In this document: positions 45,290 through 53,985 of the stretch, piece by piece
How positions within the stretch are numbered: position 1 is the first letter of the stretch
Layout: each line of letters starts with the position of its first letter
DNA from: Paenibacillus sanguinis 2301083 = DSM 16941
GTDB taxonomy: Bacteria; Bacillota; Bacilli; Paenibacillales; Paenibacillaceae
Assembly (NCBI RefSeq): GCF_000374825.1
Contig: NZ_KB895380.1
Span: 186,001-250,000 of the forward strand
Reading direction: 5' to 3'
DNA: 64,000 bases
The notes under the pieces: generated by a model
The model's input: only the letters and a program-made list of their open reading frames with translations
Told to the model about the DNA's origin: nothing
Database searches by the model: none
Translations under genes and position numbers: made by a program

Positions 45290-47875
45290 CTACAGACGAG
45301 GGTCGATCTCCCGTTCCTGGGCTACCTCAAATAGCAGGCTGGCGGCAATCTGCTTATAAGCCTCATGATCAGGCGTGATTGCGCCATGAGGTATGGCAAG
45401 CATCTGCTTACCCAGCTGCGCTTCGTTCAGCGAGGTGCGGAGCTTTTTGCTTATATTTTTTTGCTTCAGCAGCTTGCGGTATTTATGCTCGAACTTGTAG
45501 TCATAACCGTAGACAATCGACAGGTAGTCCGGGTTCCGCACCTTCATATAAGGCACGATCTTGCCATTCCACCGTTCCGGCTTAATGACGATGCCTTCCA
45601 TCTGATTCTCCAGGGTCAGCTGCGAGAAATATTGCTCTGCGCTCTCCAGCGCTCCCGGCTCGGACAGGTCAAGCGACCGCGCTTCATCCTCGGACAGGAA
45701 CCGGTACATCCGCGATGTTCCCCAATCAGGCAGTTCCTCCCGACCATCGGCATAGACGAGCTTCAGCAGAGCAAATGGCTTATATTCCATATCCGCCTCT
45801 TCTCCATAAAGTTCAAGCTGTCTCTGATAGGTCTGGTAAGCCTGGACATGTTCGGACAATGGCACAAAGCTCTTGCGCAGATCATGCAAATGCTTGTAGT
45901 TCTGGTACAGGGTGGTTCCATACTTGTCGCTTAATGCCGACTTGTTCACGCGATACTGGTCCTGCTCGAACCCGCTGGCATCATAATCCGAGACCAGCTT
46001 ATTCAGCGACTCCTCGAACCCGTTCTCTTGCAAGAAAGCTAATTCCGTCGCCAAAGCCTGCTCAATAGGCTTGAACTGCTTGTCGATCAGCCCGGCCCCA
46101 AGCGCCTGCCACGGCAGAAGCTCTCCATCCAGAATCATCAGCTCGATCTGGTTAGCTTCCATATAGCCACCAAACTTGTGAAGCAGCTTCCCATAGATTT
46201 CGGTCAAGTCTACTCGCTTGATCTTGTAGCCGTTACGACTGACCGCATAACAGTCCTCTATATTGGCATGCAGGTAGACGTTACATCTGGAGCCCATATA
46301 CTTGGGCTGCAAAACCACCTGCTGAATCCCCCGCTCCCGGAAATAGTCCAGTCCAGCCTTCAGGGACTCCAACTCTTGAGTTTGTTCATTCTTGTCAGCC
46401 GGGGACATCGTACCGGATATAAAATTGATCTTGTTCGCGGAGCAATAACGAAGTCTACGCAGGTCCTCTTCCTCCAGATCGCGAACAGCTACTTTACGCT
46501 CTTGCTGGAATAAGGTAGGTAAACTCTCTTCAAATACACTCTGCCGTGATTTATGCGACTTCAGGAACGGCTTGAACGAGATGCTAACCGAAGTTAACTG
46601 GTTGCCATGCACGGCCCCCGTATCGATATGGAGCTTGTTGCCTATTTTAAAGGCTTGCTTAGCTGCGATATGGCCAAATATATGATAAGGATGATTTCTG
46701 ACAGCCTCCTGGCTCAGGAAGGCAAGCTGACCTTCCACCTGCTCTTCTCTGTCCAGTCTGAAATTACGCTGATGCCGCCGGGAATTAGAATCGAGCTTAC
46801 CGATATACTTGTTCCGGCACGGAGCATGGGTCACATAAAAGGACGATCCGCTGCCGCCGATATATCGATAGAAAGGCTGAGAAATCTCGACCAGCCGCAT
46901 GAATTTGGAGAGCAGCTCCGAATCCTGCGCCAGCGCCTGCGTAGAATCAAAATACGTATGAACCAATTCCTGATCGACCCCTTGCAGCTCGCCCTTCATG
47001 TATTTGGAGACAAAGTTCTCATGGTTCCCCAACACAAAGTAGAAATGCTCTTGGTGGTCGTAAAGAAATTCAATGATCTCCTTCGTATGCTTCCCCTTAT
47101 CAATCCAGTCCCCCACCAGAACCAGCTTGGTCTGCTTCAGCTTCTCAGGGACCACCAGCTTGCCCTCGGCGAATTGGTAGCCGTGATCCATCAGCAGCCC
47201 CTTCAAGTCATCCACACACTCATGCACATCACCGATCATGATATAATGCTGATCCTGTGGAAGATGGGTAGCCAGATAAGCATCCCAATCCTCAATGAGG
47301 ATGTTGTATTCCGGATTTGCCGTGCCCTGCTCGGGCAAGTAGAAGTCCTTCGCACGCACCTTGTGAACTTGGCCGTAGCCTTCCCGGGCCAGGGACCCAA
47401 GCACTTCCTTTTTCAGACGGTTAATATGATTTGTTATCAGCTTCTTGGAGCGTTCAGAGGCGTAATAATCCTCCCGCTTGCGGTAGTCAAAAACGATCGC
47501 CTCCAGGTTATAGTTGTTCTCGAAGGCAACCTCCTTCACTTTAGCCCGGAAATCCTCGGACAACCCGGTTGTGTCAATGATGACAAACTCGGCATTCACC
47601 GGGAAAGAGGTGACCATCTTCAACCTTGTGAATAACAGATGAAATGCCTGTTCACTGGCCTCCAGCATGACTTGCTCGTATTTATCGTAATCATACCCCA
47701 GCACCTCTTGCCGGATCTGATCCGAAGACAGGTATTGAATATTCGCTCTGACCTTTCTGCCTTGGTCCTTAAAGCGCAGCCTAGGCATCAGCACCTCTTG
47801 GGCAAACGTTGTTTTACCACATTCCGTCGGACCAATCAGCATAAATATGGTATGCACCCGTGTTTGAAGTTCCAC
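45290..47875 (-). CDS. pnkp: polynucleotide kinase-phosphatase-ligase Pnkp (RNA repair)
   Basis: 861 residues, the three-domain bacterial Pnkp. N-terminal 5'-kinase with P-loop GPTECGKTT (Lys21). Central metallophosphoesterase: IGDVHECVDDL, VGDWIDKGKH, LGNHENF, then THAPCRN and IFGHIAAK. C-terminal adenylyltransferase/ligase with PKYMGSR (nucleophile Lys about 525) and a late GIVIKPERWNG motif. It heals and seals cleaved RNA together with Hen1 encoded just upstream (3-bp gap). GTG start with GGGGGAA. Terminator after it. Confidence 0.96.
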   Translation of the reverse strand: MELQTRVHTIFMLIGPTECGKTTFAQEVLMPRLRFKDQGRKVRANIQYLSSDQIRQEVLGYDYDKYEQVMLEASEQAFHLLFTRLKMVTSFPVNAEFVIIDTTGLSEDFRAKVKEVAFENNYNLEAIVFDYRKREDYYASERSKKLITNHINRLKKEVLGSLAREGYGQVHKVRAKDFYLPEQGTANPEYNILIEDWDAYLATHLPQDQHYIMIGDVHECVDDLKGLLMDHGYQFAEGKLVVPEKLKQTKLVLVGDWIDKGKHTKEIIEFLYDHQEHFYFVLGNHENFVSKYMKGELQGVDQELVHTYFDSTQALAQDSELLSKFMRLVEISQPFYRYIGGSGSSFYVTHAPCRNKYIGKLDSNSRRHQRNFRLDREEQVEGQLAFLSQEAVRNHPYHIFGHIAAKQAFKIGNKLHIDTGAVHGNQLTSVSISFKPFLKSHKSRQSVFEESLPTLFQQERKVAVRDLEEEDLRRLRYCSANKINFISGTMSPADKNEQTQELESLKAGLDYFRERGIQQVVLQPKYMGSRCNVYLHANIEDCYAVSRNGYKIKRVDLTEIYGKLLHKFGGYMEANQIELMILDGELLPWQALGAGLIDKQFKPIEQALATELAFLQENGFEESLNKLVSDYDASGFEQDQYRVNKSALSDKYGTTLYQNYKHLHDLRKSFVPLSEHVQAYQTYQRQLELYGEEADMEYKPFALLKLVYADGREELPDWGTSRMYRFLSEDEARSLDLSEPGALESAEQYFSQLTLENQMEGIVIKPERWNGKIVPYMKVRNPDYLSIVYGYDYKFEHKYRKLLKQKNISKKLRTSLNEAQLGKQMLAIPHGAITPDHEAYKQIAASLLFEVAQEREIDPRL

Positions 47876-47878
47876 GAT

Positions 47879-49144
47879 TCAGTTCCCCCTTCTCTGTAAA
47901 ATAACACCTTGCGTCGTTTGAGTCCCATTGACCCGGTCACCCATTGCTACAAATTCAGCCCCCAGACCGGAGCCTGCTGTCACATGCTGAACCCATTGCT
48001 GAAAGGCATCGCTTCCCATTTCCCACTTGTGATCATCATGGCGGAAATTCTCCAGCTCGTAATAACGGTTGAAATCCGCATTAGGGGTCGTGATGATAAA
48101 CTGCTCGAAGTCCACCTGACTGCTGATTTGGCGAATCAGTTGGGCCGCTTCGTCCTGGCTCATATGCTCAATGACCTCGGTAAGAATGATGTCGACTCGT
48201 TCCCCGTTATAGTCCTTCAAGAACCCATCAATGGAAGGGAACGTAACAATGTTGTCCACCTCTCGGGTCTTCGCTTTACTATTGACCTTCTCCAGCGCTT
48301 CTTCGTTAATGTCCACCGCATAATAGCTGCCTTCGATCTTCTTCGCATACGGAAAGGCATAAAATCCCTCCCCACACCCCACATCCAATATCGACTTGTC
48401 AAAAGCAAGTCGGCCCGTAATATAGTTCCTCCGTTGCAGCGCCGTTCCTCCATACGCAAACTGGATGTCGTAGCGATCCGTCTTCTCCACGAGGTTCTTA
48501 TATTTATTGAACCGATCCCGGGAAGAGAGGAAGTTGCGGACAAACAGATGCCGGATATAAAAGGGCGCATCCATCACATGCAAGCTCTTGATGTATTTAT
48601 CGAGCACGCTTTCCGAGATATCGATAAACTCATTGCCGAACATCGACAGGAACAGACATAATACGCTGACCACATGAAGCAACTGATACAAGCTCGTTCT
48701 TGTCGTCACCTTGAGCGAATAGCTCTTATGCGCCAGAGGGGTCATTTCAAATGTAAAGTCCGGAAGATGCTTCGCAAAAAATTCAATGTACCGCGGCAGC
48801 TCAATATGGATCATATTGATGAAGAAAGTGTGCTCATAGCCCTCCACATCCTGCTCATGCGCTGCCTTCAGCGGCGAAGCGAAAAATTCATTAATCACGT
48901 TGAGCGGAAATAACGGTGTATTGTACCGGGATACGTTCAAATACTCGAAGCTCTCCTGCTCATGCTCCTTATATGAAATTTCATTATCGGCATCCTTGAA
49001 GTAGACGTTAAAGGTCTGCTCATCCGTGTACCAACCGTAGGCCATGCCCTTGCGGATGGAACGCAACATCATGCCGGAATTGGGATTTTTACGAATCAAG
49101 AAGGAAAACTGCGGATGATTGGATTTCACTTGCACAATAGCCAT
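47879..49144 (-). CDS. hen1: 3'-terminal RNA ribose 2'-O-methyltransferase Hen1
   Basis: 421 residues, slightly shorter than typical bacterial Hen1 (about 450-470). The N-terminal half is the Hen1-specific ligase-activating region. The C-terminal methyltransferase has SAM motif LDVGCGEGFYAFPYA, metal-binding EVIEHM and RHDDHKWEM (Glu, Glu, His, His), and ITTPNADFN. It methylates the 3'-terminal ribose at the break so that the sealed RNA resists a second cut. AAAGGAG lies nine bases before the ATG. First gene of the operon. Confidence 0.96.
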   Translation of the reverse strand: MAIVQVKSNHPQFSFLIRKNPNSGMMLRSIRKGMAYGWYTDEQTFNVYFKDADNEISYKEHEQESFEYLNVSRYNTPLFPLNVINEFFASPLKAAHEQDVEGYEHTFFINMIHIELPRYIEFFAKHLPDFTFEMTPLAHKSYSLKVTTRTSLYQLLHVVSVLCLFLSMFGNEFIDISESVLDKYIKSLHVMDAPFYIRHLFVRNFLSSRDRFNKYKNLVEKTDRYDIQFAYGGTALQRRNYITGRLAFDKSILDVGCGEGFYAFPYAKKIEGSYYAVDINEEALEKVNSKAKTREVDNIVTFPSIDGFLKDYNGERVDIILTEVIEHMSQDEAAQLIRQISSQVDFEQFIITTPNADFNRYYELENFRHDDHKWEMGSDAFQQWVQHVTAGSGLGAEFVAMGDRVNGTQTTQGVILQRRGN

Positions 49145-49307
49145 TTCTCTCGACTCCTTTTCTGAATCAATTGCAGGTCATCATTTGTGTAGGGAGCAGA
49201 GTAAAATCATTTTTCTCTCCTGCGATCTCCGCATATGCTCTTCAACACATTGTTTCTAGAAATTACTCTAGCCCAATGGCCGGGGCAGGAACAGGGTGAA
49301 AGTATTA

Positions 49308-49342
49308 CAAAGCGCCCAGCCTGAGTCAGGCTGAGCGCTTTG
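49308..49342 (-). terminator. terminator-like hairpin after the pectate lyase
   Basis: CAAAGCGC pairs with GCGCTTTG, with inner AGCCTGA/TCAGGCT; only a short T-rich tail on the minus strand. 23 bp after the pectate lyase stop. Confidence 0.65.
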
Positions 49343-49364
49343 CGTTAGCTCTTATCCATTCAAT

Positions 49365-51440
49365 TTATTGCAGCTCGATGTAATAAAGATTAAGCGAATC
49401 CGCCTTGGTGATAGTATGCGCGCCAGGAGCAAGCGGCACGCTCACCACACCGTTCGTTAAAGTATAGTTCGTGCCATCGATTTTGATCTCTTTGCCGCTT
49501 TCTTGATTAAATACCAGCGTTAGAGTCGAAGCATCTGCGGTGGCAAATTCAATACGTGTAGCTGTCTCGATCTTCAAGCACTGCGTCAAGGTTAGCCCCT
49601 TGTAAACGACCGTGCCCTTGCTCGTAGACAGATTCCCCTGAATGTTGAAGAAATCGCTGCTGGTTCCGGCCGTTGTGAAGTTATGTGCGTGCTCCCCGGT
49701 AATCGGGCCTGTACCCGGATTCGGTTCCGGCTCTGGCTCTGGCTCGGGCGATGTGGATGAATTGCCGCCAACGGAAACAAGCTGCGAGGTATAGCCTCTT
49801 ATTTTATTCATCAATCCCGTGTTCATTGCATAGGACGTATCGTCCACAGCGTTATTAAATTGCCAGTCAAAATCCCCGCCATCCAGCCGTCCCGCTTCCT
49901 CCGTTACGATTTGCTCGACTACATCCACGCTATCGATATTTGAACTGGATACGCCCAGGTCAACACGGGTATCAAAGTTATTGTAAGCCGTCCCTCCCTT
50001 TAAGGCTTTATACGAGCTGGGTACGCTTTCATTTCTGGATGAAGCCAGATAAGCGTCAAAGGAGGTGGCATGGGCCGATGTCGTACCACTGTTGGAGTTG
50101 GCATAGATCAAGCTGTCGGCAGCCACGATAATATTGTTGTACGCCTTGATGACACCGCCATTTTCACCGGAAAAGGTACCTTCCCCTAAAGCATCGGTGC
50201 CCTGCAGTGAGCTCATCATTGGATATTTGGCATGTCTGAAGTAATTGGCCTCTACAAACGCCGAAGCCCTGGTGGTTACGCCAACCCCGTATTTTGATAT
50301 ACCATCATAGAAGTTGTTATAGATATGCACGGAAGCCACCCGAATCCGCGGATGACGGGAATCGGAGTGATCAAACCAGTTATGATGGAGGGTGACGAAG
50401 AACTCGGCACTCTCGCTTAATCCCACCAAAGCGGCCTTGCCTGATTCCCAATAATGGTTATAGGAAATCGTGATGTAGGTCGAGCCCTTCTTCAGGTCGG
50501 TGGAGCCATCTCCTTTGGCCTGGTCCGCATCGCTCCCCGCAGAACCATAAAAGATGTCGTTATGATGAACCCAAACATTGACGTTCCCGGTATCCATGGA
50601 AATGCCATCATCCGGGAAGAGCATCAGCCCCAGGTTTCTCACTTCTACATTGCCAACTGCCCGCAGCAGAATCCCCCAGCCATACGCGTAAGCATCGTTG
50701 CCGATGCCCTCCAGCGTCATGTTCATCTCGGCGTAGTTGTTCTTTCCCTTCACCTGAAGGTAACCGCCGCTGTTCAATTGTCCGCTCAAATCGCTAGCTG
50801 TAATTTTGCCAATAAAGCGAATAGCTAACGGCCTCGTATCGTAGCCCTTTTGTCTGAGGTTCAGAATTTCTCCCAAGCCTACTCCGGTCTGGATGCGACC
50901 TGAGCTATTAGTAATGACATCAAGGGTGACGGTGCGTGCATTCTGAGAGGTAATATACAGCACTTGAGCTCCATTCTTGAGTGTCCCATTATCCTGATAG
51001 GCCCCTGATCCGGTCCCGAAGGGCGAATTCGAGGAGAAAGCAAAGCCCGATCTATCATGTGAAGCTACGGACAGCGAGTTAGACACAACCGCCGTAGACG
51101 AGCCATCGGCCCGTCTGGCCTCCACCTTCATGACATAGCTCCCGGCGGTCAGGCCTACGGCATCCGCTCTCCAGTAAGCAGGATATTTTCTAATTAATTC
51201 ATTGTCTAGCTGCTGATAGCTGGAATCGGACGCATTCGCAGGCTTCACATACACGTTGTAACCTATGGCATTGCTCTCCGGCGCCCATTCTACATACGCC
51301 GTCTCGTTCCAGCCCCCGCTCTTGGTGATGGTGAGCCCCGCAGCATGAGCGGTATGGCTCGGCAACCCTGTTGCCCCTAAGGAAATCGCTAGGGAAAACA
51401 TTAAAACCAGACTTATCGCAAGACGAATCCGTGTATTCAC
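49365..51440 (-). CDS. secreted pectate lyase, family PL1
   Basis: About 691 residues. A signal peptide ends near SHTAHAAG. A fibronectin-III-like module follows (about 35-125: YVEWAPESNAIGYNVYVK). The pectate lyase beta-helix spans about 140-570, with calcium and catalytic regions DDGISMDTGNVNVWVHHNDIF, DADQAKGDGSTDLKKGSTYITISYNHY and HSDSRHPRIR (catalytic arginine). A PEPEPEPEP linker leads to a C-terminal beta module (about 600-691). It cleaves polygalacturonan by beta-elimination outside the cell. GTG at 51440 is chosen: GGGAGG lies seven bases before it. Confidence 0.94.
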   Translation of the reverse strand: MNTRIRLAISLVLMFSLAISLGATGLPSHTAHAAGLTITKSGGWNETAYVEWAPESNAIGYNVYVKPANASDSSYQQLDNELIRKYPAYWRADAVGLTAGSYVMKVEARRADGSSTAVVSNSLSVASHDRSGFAFSSNSPFGTGSGAYQDNGTLKNGAQVLYITSQNARTVTLDVITNSSGRIQTGVGLGEILNLRQKGYDTRPLAIRFIGKITASDLSGQLNSGGYLQVKGKNNYAEMNMTLEGIGNDAYAYGWGILLRAVGNVEVRNLGLMLFPDDGISMDTGNVNVWVHHNDIFYGSAGSDADQAKGDGSTDLKKGSTYITISYNHYWESGKAALVGLSESAEFFVTLHHNWFDHSDSRHPRIRVASVHIYNNFYDGISKYGVGVTTRASAFVEANYFRHAKYPMMSSLQGTDALGEGTFSGENGGVIKAYNNIIVAADSLIYANSNSGTTSAHATSFDAYLASSRNESVPSSYKALKGGTAYNNFDTRVDLGVSSSNIDSVDVVEQIVTEEAGRLDGGDFDWQFNNAVDDTSYAMNTGLMNKIRGYTSQLVSVGGNSSTSPEPEPEPEPNPGTGPITGEHAHNFTTAGTSSDFFNIQGNLSTSKGTVVYKGLTLTQCLKIETATRIEFATADASTLTLVFNQESGKEIKIDGTNYTLTNGVVSVPLAPGAHTITKADSLNLYYIELQ

Positions 51441-51479
51441 GCACAATCCTCCCGATTCATTTTACTTGCCTTTCTTAAA

Positions 51480-51493
51480 TGTAAGCGCTATCT
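51480..51493. promoter_or_regulatory. cre site upstream of the pectate lyase
   Basis: TGTAAGCGCTATCT matches the CcpA cre consensus at 13 of 14 positions, 40 bp upstream of the GTG start. Confidence 0.8.
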
Positions 51494-51705
51494 AAAAATC
51501 GGTAAAACTTCCTGCTCTCCCCTCCTTCCTCTCCAACTCATCGCCATGACGTTCCGGGGAACGCACAACGAAGCAATACAGATTATATGTATAACGGTCT
51601 AAATTATATTTTATTTACCAAAAAATTCATAAATCGATCATGGAATGGCCTGATTGTGAGGGATAAAGGTAAAATACTCCCACTGCCAAAGGCAACCAAA
51701 GACGG

Positions 51706-51732
51706 CAAAAAAGCGGCCGATTCAGGCCGCTT
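51706..51732 (-). terminator. terminator of the betaine-binding protein gene
   Basis: On the minus strand AAGCGGCC-TGAAT-CGGCCGCTT with six T after it. Confidence 0.88.
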
Positions 51733-51769
51733 CCGTGGTTAAGATGTATGATTCTGAAAGATGAGATCA

Positions 51770-52666
51770 CTAGGACTGCAAATCCTCAATGGAGTTCACA
51801 TTCTCCATATACGCAGGCACAGCCAATCCCGATTTCACATTAACCATATTGGCTCCAAGGTCCTCCAGACGGTCACCATATTTGCTCCAATAATCCGCAT
51901 GGGTCACTGGAAGCCAGGCTGCTACAATCGCATCCACATCTCCGTTAGCGACACCGATCCACATGGGCCCAATTTCCACCTGCAGGGCTTGTGCCTCATA
52001 TCCAAGCTTCTCCTGAAGCACATAGCGAACTACGTTGGTGCTTGCCACTTCGGAATCCCAGGCAACATAACTGAGGGTGAAGGCTTCTCCATCCACAGGC
52101 TCCAGCCCCTCTGTCCATTCCAGAACCTGGGCTTCATTTTCCTTGACCCATTTCTCTGCGGCGGCTTCCGGCTCCAGGCCATTCTGAATATCTATCATAA
52201 CCTCTCCCATATCCTCTGACGTCCAGAGGAACCGGTCCAGGAATTCGTAAGCTACGGGATGATCGTCTTGCAACCCCAGGCGTGCTATAGTACGTATCTC
52301 CTCGGGCTCCCCGTAAGTCAGCTTCGGATCGTCCAGATACTTGAGCTCATAGGTATTAAACATCCAATGCGGAGACCAGGCCACAATGACAATGGGCTCT
52401 TCTTGCTTATATGCTCTGTCCAGCTCTGCAGTCATGCCTGCTGCCGAGCTCTCTAGCAATGTCCAATCTGATAACTCGTAATCTTCCATAGCTTGAGCCG
52501 TCAATCTCATGAGGCCCGACCCTGCATCCGTTCCTGTAATTTTATAGTCAACCTGTTCGCCAACAGACTCATTCCCTTCACCCGTGGCCATAGTAGACGA
52601 ACATGCTCCTAATATGAGCACCACCATCAGACTAATAAAAATCAACCATATTCTCGTTTTCTTCAT
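51770..52666 (-). CDS. glycine-betaine-type ABC substrate-binding lipoprotein, permuted order
   Basis: 298 residues with lipobox VLILGACSS. Both lobes of the OpuAC family are present with their aromatic cage motifs (AWSPHWMF; AWDSEVASTNV; AAWLPVTH). In Bacillus subtilis OpuAC, as I recall it, the WDTEIASTNV lobe comes first and leads into ITGIDPGAG. Here ITGTDAGSGLMRL comes first (residue 44) and the WDSEVASTNV lobe last, ending VPAYMENVNSIEDLQ, a segment that precedes ITG in OpuAC. So the chain appears circularly permuted. No permease or ATPase gene is adjacent, so it is an orphan receptor. Confidence 0.88.
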   Translation of the reverse strand: MKKTRIWLIFISLMVVLILGACSSTMATGEGNESVGEQVDYKITGTDAGSGLMRLTAQAMEDYELSDWTLLESSAAGMTAELDRAYKQEEPIVIVAWSPHWMFNTYELKYLDDPKLTYGEPEEIRTIARLGLQDDHPVAYEFLDRFLWTSEDMGEVMIDIQNGLEPEAAAEKWVKENEAQVLEWTEGLEPVDGEAFTLSYVAWDSEVASTNVVRYVLQEKLGYEAQALQVEIGPMWIGVANGDVDAIVAAWLPVTHADYWSKYGDRLEDLGANMVNVKSGLAVPAYMENVNSIEDLQS

Positions 52667-52978
52667 GTTGTGTTTTCCCCTTTGACAGTTGTTAAGTCAG
52701 CATTACATTCTGCAGAAGTGTAAAACCACATTTGATGAAACACGACAGTCGCTTTTCCAATTCGACAACGTTATGATAACAAACAACGACATTAATCACA
52801 AATTGAAAACAGCGTTTATTGCGTACATACAGAAAAAACGGTATGAAATTAGCTCTGGTATGATTTCTATTTCTCTTGCATGCTCACTTATCCTACAAAT
52901 TCGTCTTCTGGTAATGCTAGCTTAAAAAAAATATTTTGGGGGCCATCTGCTTCATCTCATTAAGCCTCATCTGGTTAA
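52667..52978. other. intergenic region between betaine-binding and DUF2294 genes
   Basis: AT-rich. Apart from the promoter described at 52773-52801 nothing recognised; an open frame at 52689-52925 (plus) has no ribosome site or domain. Confidence 0.4.
52773..52801 (-). promoter_or_regulatory. sigma-A promoter of the betaine-binding protein gene
   Basis: Minus strand: -35 TTGTGA (52796-52801), 17-bp spacer, -10 TATCAT (52773-52778). It implies an untranslated leader of about 100 bases. Confidence 0.55.
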
Positions 52979-53674
52979 TTAACTGGCAGGCATCAAAATA
53001 AGCACAATAATGCTAGTATCCGCAGCAAAATCCCAATCTACGAATACATCCACAATTGTCGTATTGAATATTTGTTCAATGGACGTATTATTCCGCAAAT
53101 ACTTCTTCTCCAGGTGATTAATGGCTTGCTTCAGTGGCTCTTCAAGCTGAAGCCCCATCAATTCCTTGCTCAGATCGATGAGCACACCGGAGCGAGTGAT
53201 CAATAACGTTCTATCATTAATCATAAAGGAATCGATTTCATCAGGCCTTTTCTGAATTTGATCACTAATCCAACCAATTTCCTGATGCAATGGCTCCTTC
53301 CCTTCATAGGTCATCGGTGTCGCCAGCTCCTCAGCCCACTCTTCCGCCTGACGTGCGACTAACACACCAGAACGATTGTGCAGTTCCCAATCATAATAGA
53401 ATTCCACCGTATTTATTCCGGTCAGAAGTGTGAGATAAGCCTTTATTTCAGGAATTAGTGACGCCATTACGATATCTCTGGTATGCTGAACCGTGCGAAT
53501 TTGTCCTTGGCTGAAAAGAAGCTTCTCTGTTGGCGTCAGAAAGTTCCGTAAATAAATCACAATAAACGTATGGTCTATGCTCACATAAATAGACTGTGGG
53601 CCCTTTCCAAAGGTATCGCGGAGCATTTTCCCAATATGGCTTGCTATTTTATTTTGGAAACTATTCTTGTTCAT
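52979..53674 (-). CDS. DUF2294 (YbcI-like) protein 1
   Basis: 231 residues made of two DUF2294 halves: HIGKMLRDTFGKGPQSIYVSIDHTFIVIYLRNFLTPTEKLL (about 15-65) and a second from residue 128 on. A TGINTVEFYYDWELHNRSGVLVA strand pair lies between. About half identical by eye to the protein encoded at 55630-56328. Function unknown; the pair flanks a histidine kinase-STAS gene, suggesting a shared signalling role. The gene follows a strong terminator and must have its own promoter or rely on readthrough. Confidence 0.82.
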   Translation of the reverse strand: MNKNSFQNKIASHIGKMLRDTFGKGPQSIYVSIDHTFIVIYLRNFLTPTEKLLFSQGQIRTVQHTRDIVMASLIPEIKAYLTLLTGINTVEFYYDWELHNRSGVLVARQAEEWAEELATPMTYEGKEPLHQEIGWISDQIQKRPDEIDSFMINDRTLLITRSGVLIDLSKELMGLQLEEPLKQAINHLEKKYLRNNTSIEQIFNTTIVDVFVDWDFAADTSIIVLILMPAS

Positions 53675-53763
53675 AGTTAGTCAATTCATCCTCAGTCTGG
53701 GTAACACAAGCTCCACCCTCATAGTTTTGGTTATTTTTATAATCTCGTCATCAATTCTGATTC

Positions 53764-53814
53764 AACAAAAAAAAGCCTAAATAAAAGGTTGCTAAGCAAC
53801 TTTTATTTAGGCTT
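53764..53814 (-). terminator. terminator between the kinase and DUF2294-1 genes
   Basis: On the minus strand AAGCCTAAATAAAAG pairs perfectly with CTTTTATTTAGGCTT (with a GTTGC/GCAAC inner stem), then eight T. A CCAG-N8-CTGG mini-hairpin precedes it. A related copy lies at 55545-55594. Confidence 0.85.
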
Positions 53815-53894
53815 ATGTCCAGCGCTATCTCTGGTTCATTACGACCTACAGTGTTTACGGTTAATGGGGCGAACGTGGCCATTGCGATATCTTT

Positions 53895-53924
53895 CTTAAG
53901 GCAATAGCATCATATCTGTTGCCC
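53895..53924 (-). promoter_or_regulatory. covarying hairpin element, copy 1
   Basis: Starts CTTAAGGCAA and ends TGTTGCCC on the plus strand. Eight base pairs close an 8-base loop. Compared with copy 2 (56345-56374) five bases differ: four lie in two stem pairs and preserve pairing (C-G to T-A; T-G to A-T), one lies in the loop. Confidence 0.5.
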
Positions 53925-53985
53925 TCACCTATTTTAATTGATTTCATTTATGCTTAGCAATGTTAAATGTTATTTAAATTACATA

